Of a stretch of DNA of 64,000 nucleotides, positions 46,075 through 55,010 are shown one piece after another. This DNA comes from an uncultured Opitutia bacterium (lineage in GTDB: Bacteria; Verrucomicrobiota; Verrucomicrobiia; Opitutales; Opitutaceae). The notes below the pieces were generated by a model. It was not told where the DNA came from. It saw nothing but the letters and a program-made list of their open reading frames with translations, and made no database searches. A program made the translations under genes and the position numbers. Location: the NCBI GenBank assembly GCA_903862955.1, contig CAIPAH010000024.1, forward strand, positions 372,001-436,000, written 5' to 3'. How positions within the stretch are numbered: position 1 is the first letter of the stretch; each line of letters starts with the position of its first letter.

Positions 46075-47043
46075 TCAACTTCCAAACCGCCTCTTGAGAT
46101 AGACCAGAAATACGGCGATGACCGCCACGGAAATTAGACAGGCCACATAGCCAACCATCAAGGCGATGGTCTCTCCTAGATCCGGAAAACGCTTTCGGAT
46201 TTCGAGCCACAGGCCATGAACGTGCTCGGGCAGGGCCTTCTGATATTTGCTTGGCGCCAACTTCGCAAACAGGCGGGTCACCATTTCCCGCAGCCGGCCG
46301 ATCGTTTCCAAATCCAGCGACCGGCTCTGCCACGCCGGGTCACGCCGCGCCTCACAAATCAACCGCGCCCGGCGATAGGTAAACCCGGTCATGAGAAACA
46401 TGAACGCCGCAAGGAACCCAAACGTCCAAGCCTGCAGTCGGAAGGCCAGCCACGCCAACCCCACGATCGCCAGCACGCGAAAAATCAGTTCCAGCACCGG
46501 GTGACGCGAGAAAAGCGCGTCGTTCGCGAATTGTCCGCCGTCGAGCGGCACGAGCGGAAGCAGGTTGATGGCGTTCAAAACCAGGGAAACCCACGCAAAG
46601 TGAATCAGCCAGGCGGGATGTGGCACCCACAGCGCCGCCACCGCCGCGAGCAAAGTCGTGAGCAGGCCAAATACCGGTCCGGCCAGTGACACGAGGGCGT
46701 TGCGCGTGGCGTCAAGTTCGCGAGGCTCGCCGGTGGCCAGGCCGCCGAACAGGGGCACGAAGAGCATCCTCACATTTTTATAGCCGCACAGCCGCATGGC
46801 GATGACATGGCCCAGCTCGTGGAGCGCCACCGCCACCGCGAGATAGATCACCGTTTGCCAGCCCCAACGCAGGCCACCGAGACCAACGAACAGCACCGCG
46901 GTGAACAATAGCAGGGCGCCGGCCGATTGCTTGTTCGCGGCGTTCTCACCCCGACTGACGACCGCTTGCAGCAACTCCTCGTCGCTGAGGGTCGGCCCAC
47001 CAGGTGCGACTGTCCCGCTGGGCAACGGGGTATACGGGGTCAT
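46075..47043 (-). CDS. M50 family site-2-type metalloprotease
   Basis: The 322-aa membrane protein has the zinc motif HELGH (His75-Glu76-His79, ALHELGHVIAMRL). A second metal-binding stretch LLPLVPLDGGQ (about 166-176) is the NPDG equivalent. About six helices precede a C-terminal cytoplasmic or periplasmic part ending in another helix (about 300-320). The family cuts membrane-bound regulators. The ATG at 47043 fits best. It is divergent from the GH78-like gene. Confidence 0.88.
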   Translation of the reverse strand: MTPYTPLPSGTVAPGGPTLSDEELLQAVVSRGENAANKQSAGALLLFTAVLFVGLGGLRWGWQTVIYLAVAVALHELGHVIAMRLCGYKNVRMLFVPLFGGLATGEPRELDATRNALVSLAGPVFGLLTTLLAAVAALWVPHPAWLIHFAWVSLVLNAINLLPLVPLDGGQFANDALFSRHPVLELIFRVLAIVGLAWLAFRLQAWTFGFLAAFMFLMTGFTYRRARLICEARRDPAWQSRSLDLETIGRLREMVTRLFAKLAPSKYQKALPEHVHGLWLEIRKRFPDLGETIALMVGYVACLISVAVIAVFLVYLKRRFGS

Positions 47044-47208
47044 TCCCCTCGCGAATGTCGCAAGTGGATGCACCGCGCAATCCACGATTTGCCGCCATCC
47101 GCCATGTCCTCCACCCGCTTCCGTTCGCGGGAGAGCGCCCGCTTCCTCCCGAACTCGGGGACCTTGCGCCGAGAGCGACAGACCCCAAGCTGCAGCACTT
47201 CAACGATC

Positions 47209-48969
47209 ATGAATTTGGATAACAAGATCTCGCATGGGTTGGCTGTTTCAGGGCTCTCAGATAATTTGACACTGCCACGTGCCCTGACCGCGTTGTCACC
47301 CGAGCTAGCGGCGCACGTGCATCGTTCACCACTTTCAGAGTTCTTCGTCCCGCCCACACGCATCCTCTGGCAGAGCCCCGCTGGCGTCGCGCATGCGGAG
47401 CGGCTTCTCGCTCCCTCTTCGGGCCAGATCGGGCTCAGCGAACCGGTACCGCCGTGCACGCTGACCGCCTCGGCTGCCCACGGTCCGGCAGGCGTGCTGA
47501 TTGATTTCGGCTGCGAACTGCACGGCTACGTCGAGCTGTTCTGCCCGGGCCGCGAGAACAAGGCCGCTCCGCCGCTGCGCGTGCGTTTCGGTGAGTCCGC
47601 CTCCGAGGCGATGAGCGAGTCGGGCGTGAAGGGCGCACAGAACGACCACGCGCTGCGCGACTTCACCACCGGCCTGCCGTGGATGGGCAAGATCCGCGTC
47701 GGCCCGAGCGGCTTCCGCTTCGTTCGGCTCGACGCGCTCGATCCCGCCCAGCCGGTGACGCTCGCGGAAGTGCGCGCGGTCCTGGTCATCCGCGACTTGC
47801 CGCAACCCGGGGCGTTCCGCTGCAGCGACGAGCGGCTCAACCGCATCTGGGAGACGGGCGCCTACACGGTGCACCTCAACCTGCAGGAATACCTCTGGGA
47901 CGGCATCAAGCGCGACCGGCTCGTCTGGATCGGCGACATGCATCCCGAGACGAGCACCGTGAACGCCGTGTTCGGCGGCATCGACGCCGTGCCCCGCAGC
48001 CTCGACCTCACCCGCGACCGCACGCCCGCGGACCAATGGATGAACGGCATCAGCAGCTACTCGATGTGGTGGGTGCTGATCCAGGAACAGTGGTGGTTGC
48101 ACCACGGCGACCGCGCCTACCTCGGGCAACAAGCCCCGTATCTGCGCGCGCTCCTCGCCAAACTCGCCTCGCTCGTCGGGCACGACGGGCACGAGAAACT
48201 TGATGGCTGGCGCTTTCTCGACTGGCCCAGCTCCACCAACCCGGTCGGCGTGACCGCCGGCGTGCAGGCGTTGCTGGTCCTCACACTCGACGCCGGGGGG
48301 CGGCTCCTCCGCGAACTCGGCGACGACGCTGGATCCATCGCCGCCGCCGCCGATCGCGCCCGGGCCGTCGTGCTCGACGCCAACGGTTCCAAGTCCGGCG
48401 CCGCGCTCCAGGTTCTCTCCGGCCAGCGCAACGCCCGCGAGGTCGCCGCACAGATCCTCAAGCCCGGCGGCGCGTCGGGCGTGTCCACGTTCTACGGCTA
48501 CTACGTGCTCTGCGCCCTGGGCCGCGCCGGCGAGATCGGCGCCGCGCTCGAGCTCATCCGCACCTACTGGGGCGCGATGCTCGACCGGGGCGCGACGACG
48601 TTTTGGGAGGACTTCAACCTCGAGTGGCTGGACGGCTCCAGCCGCATCGACGAACTGCCCGCACCGGGACAGAAGGACCTCCACGGCGACTACGGCGCGT
48701 ATTGCTACGAGGGTTTTCGCCACAGCCTGTGCCACGGCTGGGCGAGCGGCCCGACCGCGTGGCTGAGCGAGTATGTGCTCGGCTTTCAGCCCCTCGCGCC
48801 CGGCTGCAGCCGCCTGCGCGTCGCGCCGCAACTCGGCGAGCTCGACTGGGCCGAGGGTGCTTATCCGACCCCGCGCGGCCCGGTGAAAGTCCGCCATGAA
48901 CGTGGGGCGGATGGCAGGATAGTTTCCGAGATCCAGGCGCCAGACGGAATCGAGATCGTGTGCGGATGA
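47209..48969 (+). CDS. Alpha-L-rhamnosidase-like glycoside hydrolase (GH78 type)
   Basis: The 586-aa protein has the (alpha/alpha)6 barrel pattern of GH78. LQEYLWDGIKRDRLVWIGDM carries an acidic residue pair in the position of the catalytic region. GATTFWEDFNLEWLDG and SLCHGWASGPTAWLSEYVLG follow, with a beta-sandwich at the end. There is no signal peptide, so it may act in the cytoplasm on short glycosides. The start at 47209 is chosen by context only; starts further upstream would read through the M50 promoter region. Substrate is inferred from the family, probably rhamnosides. Confidence 0.75.
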   Translation: MNLDNKISHGLAVSGLSDNLTLPRALTALSPELAAHVHRSPLSEFFVPPTRILWQSPAGVAHAERLLAPSSGQIGLSEPVPPCTLTASAAHGPAGVLIDFGCELHGYVELFCPGRENKAAPPLRVRFGESASEAMSESGVKGAQNDHALRDFTTGLPWMGKIRVGPSGFRFVRLDALDPAQPVTLAEVRAVLVIRDLPQPGAFRCSDERLNRIWETGAYTVHLNLQEYLWDGIKRDRLVWIGDMHPETSTVNAVFGGIDAVPRSLDLTRDRTPADQWMNGISSYSMWWVLIQEQWWLHHGDRAYLGQQAPYLRALLAKLASLVGHDGHEKLDGWRFLDWPSSTNPVGVTAGVQALLVLTLDAGGRLLRELGDDAGSIAAAADRARAVVLDANGSKSGAALQVLSGQRNAREVAAQILKPGGASGVSTFYGYYVLCALGRAGEIGAALELIRTYWGAMLDRGATTFWEDFNLEWLDGSSRIDELPAPGQKDLHGDYGAYCYEGFRHSLCHGWASGPTAWLSEYVLGFQPLAPGCSRLRVAPQLGELDWAEGAYPTPRGPVKVRHERGADGRIVSEIQAPDGIEIVCG

Positions 48970-48978
48970 GTTCTGCTC

Positions 48979-49030
48979 GTAGGTCGGGCTTTACGCCCGA
49001 TATTTCGAGTCAGGGTTAAACCCCGCTCCA
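48979..49030. repeat. GTAGGTCGGG repeat, degenerate third copy
   Basis: Left arm GTAGGTCGGGCTTTACGCCC is intact, while the right arm (AGGGTTAAACCCCGCTCCAC) is altered. The gap after the rhamnosidase gene and before the TPM gene holds only this element. Confidence 0.75.
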
Positions 49031-49038
49031 CCGCTGTC

Positions 49039-49632
49039 TCAGCGCGCCTTCAGCCGAGCCATCAGCGCGTCCACGAGCGCGTCGGTCCAAAGCTCAAGAT
49101 GATGCGCCTTGCCCGGCGGCTGACCCGGCGCCGACGCCTTCTGCAACGCCCCAAACGTCGCCTCCGCCTTGGCCTGGGCGGCGCTAAACAACGCCTCCTT
49201 CACCTCGTGAATCGCCTTGCTCGCGGTCAGTTCCTCAACCGTGCCCGGCTTGCCGGCAAAGCGCGCGGCGAGGTCGTTGCCGACCCAGATGCGCCAGTCC
49301 GGATCGTCGGCGAAATAGACCACGAGCACGCCGTGCTGCAGCGTGCCGAGTTGCCCGGACAGGCCGCGCATGTAGGCGCCGGGCACGCGATCCTCGTCCG
49401 CCGGCGGCGATTTCGCGTGGAACTGCACCAGAATCCTGATGCCGGTCCGCGCCTCGTAGTCCGCGAGCTTCGCCTCGAGGTCCGTCACGCCCAGCCGCTC
49501 CGTTGCCAGCAGTCCAGCGGGGTCGCTCACGTGTGAGACCATCGGCGGGATCGCCATGGCGGTTTGAGCCGCCAGCACACCCGCCAGCCACCCGAGCCAA
49601 ACCGCCCCGTGAAAACCGCTCAAAACGTTCAT
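49039..49632 (-). CDS. Secreted TPM-domain protein
   Basis: The 197-aa protein has a signal peptide (about 1-27, WLGWLAGVLAAQTAMA). A TPM-type domain follows (VSDPAGLLATERLGVTDLEAKLADYEARTGIRILVQF...; VLVVYFADDPDWRIWVGNDLAARF). Such domains occur in exported proteins linked to membrane quality control and phosphatase-like folds. No transmembrane C-terminus is seen, so it may be periplasmic. Divergent from the four-helix-bundle gene. Confidence 0.8.
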   Translation of the reverse strand: MNVLSGFHGAVWLGWLAGVLAAQTAMAIPPMVSHVSDPAGLLATERLGVTDLEAKLADYEARTGIRILVQFHAKSPPADEDRVPGAYMRGLSGQLGTLQHGVLVVYFADDPDWRIWVGNDLAARFAGKPGTVEELTASKAIHEVKEALFSAAQAKAEATFGALQKASAPGQPPGKAHHLELWTDALVDALMARLKAR

Positions 49633-49760
49633 GGCCCCGCAGCGTGCGTGTCACCCGCAGCGCCGTCCATCCCGATTTCGTCCAGCGATCGCGCGCCCGG
49701 ATACGGCGATGTTACACCTGCGCGGCCTTACTCTGACCCGGGGCTCCGTATGTCCTCCGT

Positions 49761-50339
49761 ATGCCCACCCCCGGCCGACCCCAATCACGCGGCAACGTCC
49801 GCGCCTTTCCGTCCGATCAAACGGCGAGGGCCATCCACGAGCTGACCGGTCGCTTCTGCCAGCGCTTCCTCGCCAAGGCCGACGGCACCGCCGACCAGAT
49901 GCTGCAGGCCGCGCGATCCGGAAAACGCCACATCATTGAGGCGGGCCAGGTGGCGCCTGCCTCCACGCCGGCCGCGATGCGGTTGGCCAACGTCGCCCTC
50001 GCCAGCCTCGGTGAGCTCAGGGCGGACTACGCGGACTTCCTGCAAACCCGCTATCAACCCGTCTGGGCCCACGACTCGAGGGAAGCCCGCTTCATCCGCC
50101 AGCTCGGCCAGCGGCCCCACGTGACCTGCGCCACCTATCGACCCTACGCGGAGAACATGCCGGCCGAGGCGGTGGCCAATATCGCCCTGTGCCTGATTCA
50201 ACAGGCCAGTCAGCTACTCGGCCGGCAAATCGCGCAATGGGAGCAGGATCTGCCGCGATCCGGCGCCACCCGCAGGCTTACAACGCTCGCCCAGCAGGAA
50301 TTCTTCCTGGGGTCGCCGGCGGCCGCGCCGCTCGCCTAG
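49761..50339 (+). CDS. Four-helix-bundle (S23/suffix domain) protein
   Basis: The 192-aa protein is helical and matches four-helix-bundle proteins related to the S23 intervening-sequence proteins. SGKRHIIEAGQVAPASTPAAMRLANVALASLGELRADY is the signature, with a C-terminal extension (suffix domain) EAVANIALCLIQQASQLLGRQIAQ. Function is unknown; relatives are dispersed and often linked to mobile DNA or rRNA insertions. The start ATG at 49761 follows CTCCGT. Confidence 0.78.
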   Translation: MPTPGRPQSRGNVRAFPSDQTARAIHELTGRFCQRFLAKADGTADQMLQAARSGKRHIIEAGQVAPASTPAAMRLANVALASLGELRADYADFLQTRYQPVWAHDSREARFIRQLGQRPHVTCATYRPYAENMPAEAVANIALCLIQQASQLLGRQIAQWEQDLPRSGATRRLTTLAQQEFFLGSPAAAPLA

Positions 50340-50429
50340 CAGCAGGACCACTCGCGAAAAGTCGTTCCCACGCCGACGCGCCCCAACCCACTTTCCCCGA
50401 CTCGGCTGAAAGCGGGCCTGGGCAATGCT

Positions 50430-52520
50430 TCACCAGATCCGCACGCGGTCGGCCGGCGCGACGTAGAGCTTGTCGCCGGGCTGGACGTGGAAGAGGTCAT
50501 ACCAGGCGTCGATGTTCCGGACGACGCCGTTGACGCGGAACATGCGCGGCGAATGCGGATCGCCCACGACCTGGCGGCGCAGGAAGTCATCCCGGGCCTT
50601 GCCGCGCCAGACCTGCGCCCAGCCGATGAACACCCGCTGCTCGCCCGTCAGCCCGTCCACCACCGGCGCCGGCTGGCCGTGCAGGAAGTTGCGGTAGGCT
50701 TCGAGCGCGAGCGTGAGCCCGCCCAGGTCGGCGATGTTCTCACCCATCGTGAGGCCGCCGTTGACGTGTACGCCCGGGATCGGCTCGAACGCGGAATATT
50801 GCGCGCCCAGCTTCGCGGCCTGCACCTCGAATTTTTTCGCGTCTTCCGGCGCCCACCAGTCGCGCAGCTTGCCCTCGGTGTCGTATTTCCGACCCTGGTC
50901 GTCGAAGCCGTGCGTGAGTTCGTGGCCGATCACGCCGCCGGCCGCACCGAAATTGTAGGCCGCGTCGGCATTGGGATCGAACATCGGCGGCAGCAAAATG
51001 CCGGCCGGGAAGACGATGTCGCGCAGCGAGCCGTTGTAGGCGTCGTTCGTCTGCGGCGTCATCCCCCAGTCCGAGCGGTCCACGGGCCCGTTGAGCCGGC
51101 CGGTGTAGAACGCCCAGTCGGCCGAGGCCGCGCGAATCACGTTGCCCACAAGATCGTCGTCACGAACCACGAGGCGCGAGTAATCGCGCGGGTGATCCGG
51201 GTAGCCGACCTTGATGGTGTAGCTCTCGAGCTTCTTTAGCGCCTCGGCTTTGGTTGCCGGGCTCATCCAATCGAGTCGCTCCAGCCGCGCGCGGTACGCC
51301 GCCTTCACGTTGTCGACCAGCACTTCGATCTTGGCCTTCGCCTCAGGCGGAAAGTATTTCGCGGTGTAAATCTGGCCAACCGCCCAACCGAGGTTGCCAA
51401 ATCGGTCAAAGTGGTCACCCGCCCCAAAGTCGCCGCCGCTGACGGCGTGCACGGCGAGCTTCCAGCGCACCGCTTCCTGCTGCTGCCCGAGCAACGCCTG
51501 CTTGCGCAGCGCGAATTGGGCGCCCGCAAACGAGGGAGAAAGAAACGGCGCGGCGTTGTCGGCCACGGTGAACGCCAGCCACGCCTGCAGCGTCGGCACC
51601 GGCGTCTGCGCGAAGAGCGCGGCGAGTTTCGGGAACGCGGACTTCTCGCCCACTACGATGCGCGACAGCGAGCCGAGGTTGGCCGCTTCGAGGAAAGGCT
51701 GCCACGCGAAGCCCGGTGCCAGTGCCTGTAGCTCCGCGATGCTCATCGCGTTGTAAGTCGCGTCTGCATCGCGCTGCTGCGTCCGCGTCCAGCTGGCCGA
51801 CGCCACCGCCGTCTCGAACGCCACGACGTCCTTCGCGCGCTGCTCGGCCTCGGGCCAGCCCAGCTGCCGGAGCAACTCGGCTACGTACGCCTCGTATTTG
51901 GCCTTCTTCGCGGCGAACGATGCCTCCAGATAGTAGTCACGGTCCGGCAACCCGAGCCCGGACTGCCCGACATACACCGCGTAGCGCTTGGGGTCCTTGA
52001 CGTCCACGTCGATGCCTACCGCGAACAGAGAGCCCTCGAAATCCGCGTTGTTGCGGCCCATCAGCGCGGCGAGCTTGTCGTGCGTGTCTGCCGCGCGCAC
52101 CGCGGCGAGATGTCCGGCGAGCGGGGACACGCCCAGCGAGGCGATGCGCGCCTCGTCCATGAACGATTTGTAGAATGCACCCACCTTGCCCTCGAGCGTG
52201 GCGGGTTCGTGGCCCGCGCTCGCGGCATTCGACTCCATCATCTCGTGCAAGCGGCGCTCGGTGAGATCACTCATGGCCAGGCGCAGGCTGTAGGCCGCCT
52301 TGTCGGCGGGGATCGCCGTCTGATCAATCCAGCGGCCATTGACGTAGCGAAAGAAATCATCGCCCGGTTTCGTGGCCGGGTCGGCGCCGGCGGCGTCGAA
52401 TCCATGTTCACCATACAGCGGTTGGGCGGTCGGAGCGGCAGATTCGGCACGAGCGGCCAACGAAGCGAGGGCGAGGCCGACAAGGATCACAATCAAACGG
52501 GGCGCGGTAGGAGTTTTCAT
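50430..52520 (-). CDS. M13 family metallopeptidase (neprilysin/PepO-like)
   Basis: The 696-aa protein has a signal peptide (about 1-26, LIVILVGLALASLAARA). M13 zinc motif HELTH (about 529-533, GHELTHGFDDQGRKYD) and the third ligand Glu in GENIADLGGL follow. The C-terminal NIDAWYDLFHVQPGDKLYV and RVRIW are typical. It should cleave short peptides in the periplasm. It starts at ATG 52520; longer frames upstream are not supported. Divergent from a small membrane gene at 52644. Confidence 0.94.
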   Translation of the reverse strand: MKTPTAPRLIVILVGLALASLAARAESAAPTAQPLYGEHGFDAAGADPATKPGDDFFRYVNGRWIDQTAIPADKAAYSLRLAMSDLTERRLHEMMESNAASAGHEPATLEGKVGAFYKSFMDEARIASLGVSPLAGHLAAVRAADTHDKLAALMGRNNADFEGSLFAVGIDVDVKDPKRYAVYVGQSGLGLPDRDYYLEASFAAKKAKYEAYVAELLRQLGWPEAEQRAKDVVAFETAVASASWTRTQQRDADATYNAMSIAELQALAPGFAWQPFLEAANLGSLSRIVVGEKSAFPKLAALFAQTPVPTLQAWLAFTVADNAAPFLSPSFAGAQFALRKQALLGQQQEAVRWKLAVHAVSGGDFGAGDHFDRFGNLGWAVGQIYTAKYFPPEAKAKIEVLVDNVKAAYRARLERLDWMSPATKAEALKKLESYTIKVGYPDHPRDYSRLVVRDDDLVGNVIRAASADWAFYTGRLNGPVDRSDWGMTPQTNDAYNGSLRDIVFPAGILLPPMFDPNADAAYNFGAAGGVIGHELTHGFDDQGRKYDTEGKLRDWWAPEDAKKFEVQAAKLGAQYSAFEPIPGVHVNGGLTMGENIADLGGLTLALEAYRNFLHGQPAPVVDGLTGEQRVFIGWAQVWRGKARDDFLRRQVVGDPHSPRMFRVNGVVRNIDAWYDLFHVQPGDKLYVAPADRVRIW

Positions 52521-52643
52521 GCGGGTATGCGCCACGAAACCCGGTTGCCCAATGGGTGGCGAGTCCGGGATGGATGAGCGGTCGGAAGTCGGGACAAAAA
52601 TAACCGGAGACCTTCCACGACCGCCGGGGTCAGTGCCTGCACC

Positions 52644-52856
52644 ATGGCCGATCCCAAATTCCAGCAACACGGCGGCGCGCACGCCGCCGAGCATCCCCCG
52701 CACGGCCCGTATTGGAAGCGGATGCATCACTCCCCGTTTTTCTGGGTCGCTTTCATCTTCCTGATGGCGGCGATGTTCGTCTACGTGATGACCAACAACC
52801 TGGCTCTCCGCCCCGGCAAGAAAGCCCGCGAGCCCGTCCCTGCCGTTGCGCCCTGA
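52644..52856 (+). CDS. Small single-helix membrane protein
   Basis: This 70-aa protein has a His-rich N-terminus (FQQHGGAHAAEHPPHGPYWKRMHH). One helix (about 33-51, FFWVAFIFLMAAMFVYVMT) and a basic Pro-rich tail follow. It is divergent from the M13 peptidase gene. The His stretch could bind metal, but no partner is known. Confidence 0.65.
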   Translation: MADPKFQQHGGAHAAEHPPHGPYWKRMHHSPFFWVAFIFLMAAMFVYVMTNNLALRPGKKAREPVPAVAP

Positions 52857-52949
52857 GCCGTTGCCCTCGCCCGGCGCAAATCGTCTCCGCGGCGAGGGGA
52901 AACATGTCACGGGTTGCGTGACATTGCTCCGGCCTCCATGCCGGCACTC

Positions 52950-53147
52950 TTACTTTACCACGGGCATGTGGACACTGCCGCCACTGCTGATGATGCCGAA
53001 GCCGTAGAGCAGCCAGATGATGACCACGATGACCACGACCCAGTTGAGGATCGTCTTGATCGTCCCCTGCATCGGGATGAAACGGTTGATGAGATAGAGA
53101 ATGACGCCGACGACGATGAGCGTGAGGACAACGTTAATAAGGGGCAT
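52950..53147 (-). CDS. Thivi_2564-like small membrane protein
   Basis: The 65-aa protein MPLINVVLTLIVVGVILYLI + NRFIPMQGTIKTILNWVV has two helices joined by IPMQGTIK. This is the pattern of small widespread membrane proteins (Thivi_2564 type). Function is unknown. It stands alone on the minus strand between peptidase genes. Confidence 0.75.
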   Translation of the reverse strand: MPLINVVLTLIVVGVILYLINRFIPMQGTIKTILNWVVVIVVIIWLLYGFGIISSGGSVHMPVVK

Positions 53148-53222
53148 GTCCGGACGATAACCCAGTCCGCCGAAAGCGGGAATGGGGTCTAACCCTAGCG
53201 AAGCGCGCCGCGACGCGGCGGC

Positions 53223-54434
53223 TTACTTGACGAGCGTCGCGCCGCTCAACCGGGCAATCGCGCCGAGTGTCGTCTGCGCGGCGTTCAACCCCAGGCGAAA
53301 ATCCTTGTCGGAAAATGTCGAATAACGGTCCGTCGGCTGGTGCCAGTGCGGATCCCAACCGGCGCCGATTTCGCGGCCGCGCTCGTTTTCGCGCAGGCTG
53401 ATCGCTGGCACCAGGTCCATGAACGGCGTGCTGTCCGTGTTCGTCATGTGCTGGCCCACCGCCGCCGGGTAGTCGGTGGCATAGGCCTCGTTGGCATCGG
53501 CGAACGCCCACGCCAGTTGCTGCGCGCCCGCGGCGAATTTCGCCTTCGACTGGAACTCGATGTTCACGTCCGCCTCCGGCCGCTGCTCCGGGGCCACCGT
53601 GCCGTCGGCCCGCGGCATGCCGTGGTCAAACAGCATCATGTCGTGCTGGATCATGCCCAGCCATCGCGGCTCCGGATAAATCCCGGACCCCGCCGGATCT
53701 TCCTTCCCCTGCAGCGCAAACCGCTGCGCGACGTAGGCGCGCGCGCCGTCGAGGCCGGTCTCCTCGTTGTTCCAGAGCACAAAGCGAATCGAGCGTTCCG
53801 TCTTCACGTCCGGCGAAGCCATGACCCGCGCGAGTTCCATCACCAGCGCCGTGCCGGACCCGTCGTCGTTCGCCGCCTCGCCCCAGCCGTGCCCGTCGAA
53901 GTGCGCGCCGACGATATACATCTCCTCCGGGTGCGTCGTGCCGACCTTCGTGCAGTAAATTTCCTCGCGCGGCCCCACCCCCGCGGGTTCGGCGTTGCGC
54001 GCGCGGAGCTTTTCGTCGGGCTGGCGGAGCGGGTCCGTGTTCACGCCGGTAACCGCTTTCAGCCCGCGATAGCGGCCGCCGCCCTGCGCGGCATCCGGCA
54101 GATTGGCCAGCGGTGGGCCGCTCGGCTTCCGCGGGTCCGTGGGGAAGAAATTGTAGTTGAGGCGGATGGTGTGGGTGTAGCCGTAGCTCTTCAACTGCGC
54201 CTCGATCCAGTCGAGTGCCGCGCGATTGCGATCCGTACCCTGCCGCCGGTCGCCGAATTGCGTGAGTCCCTTGATCGTCGCCTTGTAGCGCGCCAGGTCG
54301 AGGCGCCCCACCAGCACTGCGATGGGATCGGGCGCAGTGGGAACCGGAGCCGGGCGCGCGACCGGGGCCTCGTAGACCGCGCGGGTGGTTGCAACGAGCG
54401 CGAGGAAGAACCCCGCAACGAGGACGGATTTCAT
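53223..54434 (-). CDS. M28 family metallopeptidase
   Basis: The 403-aa protein has a signal peptide (about 1-20). The M28 two-zinc core includes His178 and Asp180 (GAHFDGHG), Asp190/191 (ANDDGSGTA), and Glu224/225 (NNEETGLDG), the catalytic and metal residues. HWHQPTDRYS near the C-terminus supplies the last His. It is an aminopeptidase-like exported enzyme. Nearby M13 and M50 genes make this a peptidase-rich stretch, but they are in separate units. Confidence 0.92.
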   Translation of the reverse strand: MKSVLVAGFFLALVATTRAVYEAPVARPAPVPTAPDPIAVLVGRLDLARYKATIKGLTQFGDRRQGTDRNRAALDWIEAQLKSYGYTHTIRLNYNFFPTDPRKPSGPPLANLPDAAQGGGRYRGLKAVTGVNTDPLRQPDEKLRARNAEPAGVGPREEIYCTKVGTTHPEEMYIVGAHFDGHGWGEAANDDGSGTALVMELARVMASPDVKTERSIRFVLWNNEETGLDGARAYVAQRFALQGKEDPAGSGIYPEPRWLGMIQHDMMLFDHGMPRADGTVAPEQRPEADVNIEFQSKAKFAAGAQQLAWAFADANEAYATDYPAAVGQHMTNTDSTPFMDLVPAISLRENERGREIGAGWDPHWHQPTDRYSTFSDKDFRLGLNAAQTTLGAIARLSGATLVK

Positions 54435-54511
54435 AAGCTCAGTGTACTCCGCGCTGCCACGGTTGGCAATCTCACCGCGAAGCGGGGCAAAAAGCCGCTT
54501 GACCCTCTTGG

Positions 54512-54540
54512 GTTAGTATTTAACCGATTAGTTAAGTAAC
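54512..54540. promoter_or_regulatory. Inverted repeat upstream of the ArsR-type gene (possible operator)
   Basis: TTAAC-N6-GTTAA (54520-54535) lies within a longer GTTA...TAAC frame (54512-54540), 17 bases before the ArsR ATG. This AT-rich, symmetric site in a GC-rich gap fits an autoregulated ArsR operator and probably overlaps the promoter. It was not tested. Confidence 0.5.
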
Positions 54541-54556
54541 TCCAGCTCTTGCCGCC

Positions 54557-54934
54557 ATGGTCATTGATCAGCTCAGCCTCACCTTCTCCGCTCTCGCCGA
54601 TCCCACACGGCGCGCGATCCTGGCGCGGCTGACGTCGGGGCAGACCTCGGTGACGGAGCTGGCCGCGCCGCACGATATGAGCCTGCCGGCGATTTCGAAG
54701 CACCTGCGCGTGCTGGAACACAGTGGCCTGATCACACGCAGCCGTGCGGGGCAGGTCCGCCCCTGCCAGCTCAAGGCCGAGCCGATGAAGGACGCCGTGG
54801 ACTGGCTCGAGCGTTACCGCCGGCATTGGGAGGAACGGCTCGACCGCCTGGCGGACTACTTGCAGGAACTTCAAGCGAACGCCCCGCGCCAGAAGGGCAA
54901 ACGCCGCGGCCGAGCGGGGAAAACGTCCCGCTGA
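54557..54934 (+). CDS. ArsR-family helix-turn-helix repressor
   Basis: The 125-aa protein has a winged helix (ADPTRRAILARLTSGQTSVTELA...SLPAISKHLRVLEHSGLITRSRAGQVRPCQL). It has no Cys-Val-Cys arsenic or metal box. The C-terminal tail is basic (RQKGKRRGRAGKTSR). ArsR repressors of this SRPBCC-linked type control a small stress cassette. The double-SRPBCC gene follows after 76 bases. Confidence 0.92.
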   Translation: MVIDQLSLTFSALADPTRRAILARLTSGQTSVTELAAPHDMSLPAISKHLRVLEHSGLITRSRAGQVRPCQLKAEPMKDAVDWLERYRRHWEERLDRLADYLQELQANAPRQKGKRRGRAGKTSR

Positions 54935-55010
54935 TTCCGCCGCTGGCCTCGTTGCCGACGAATCCCGGATCTCCGAAAGACGCCTTTCACCCACCTTCCA
55001 CCCTGAACCC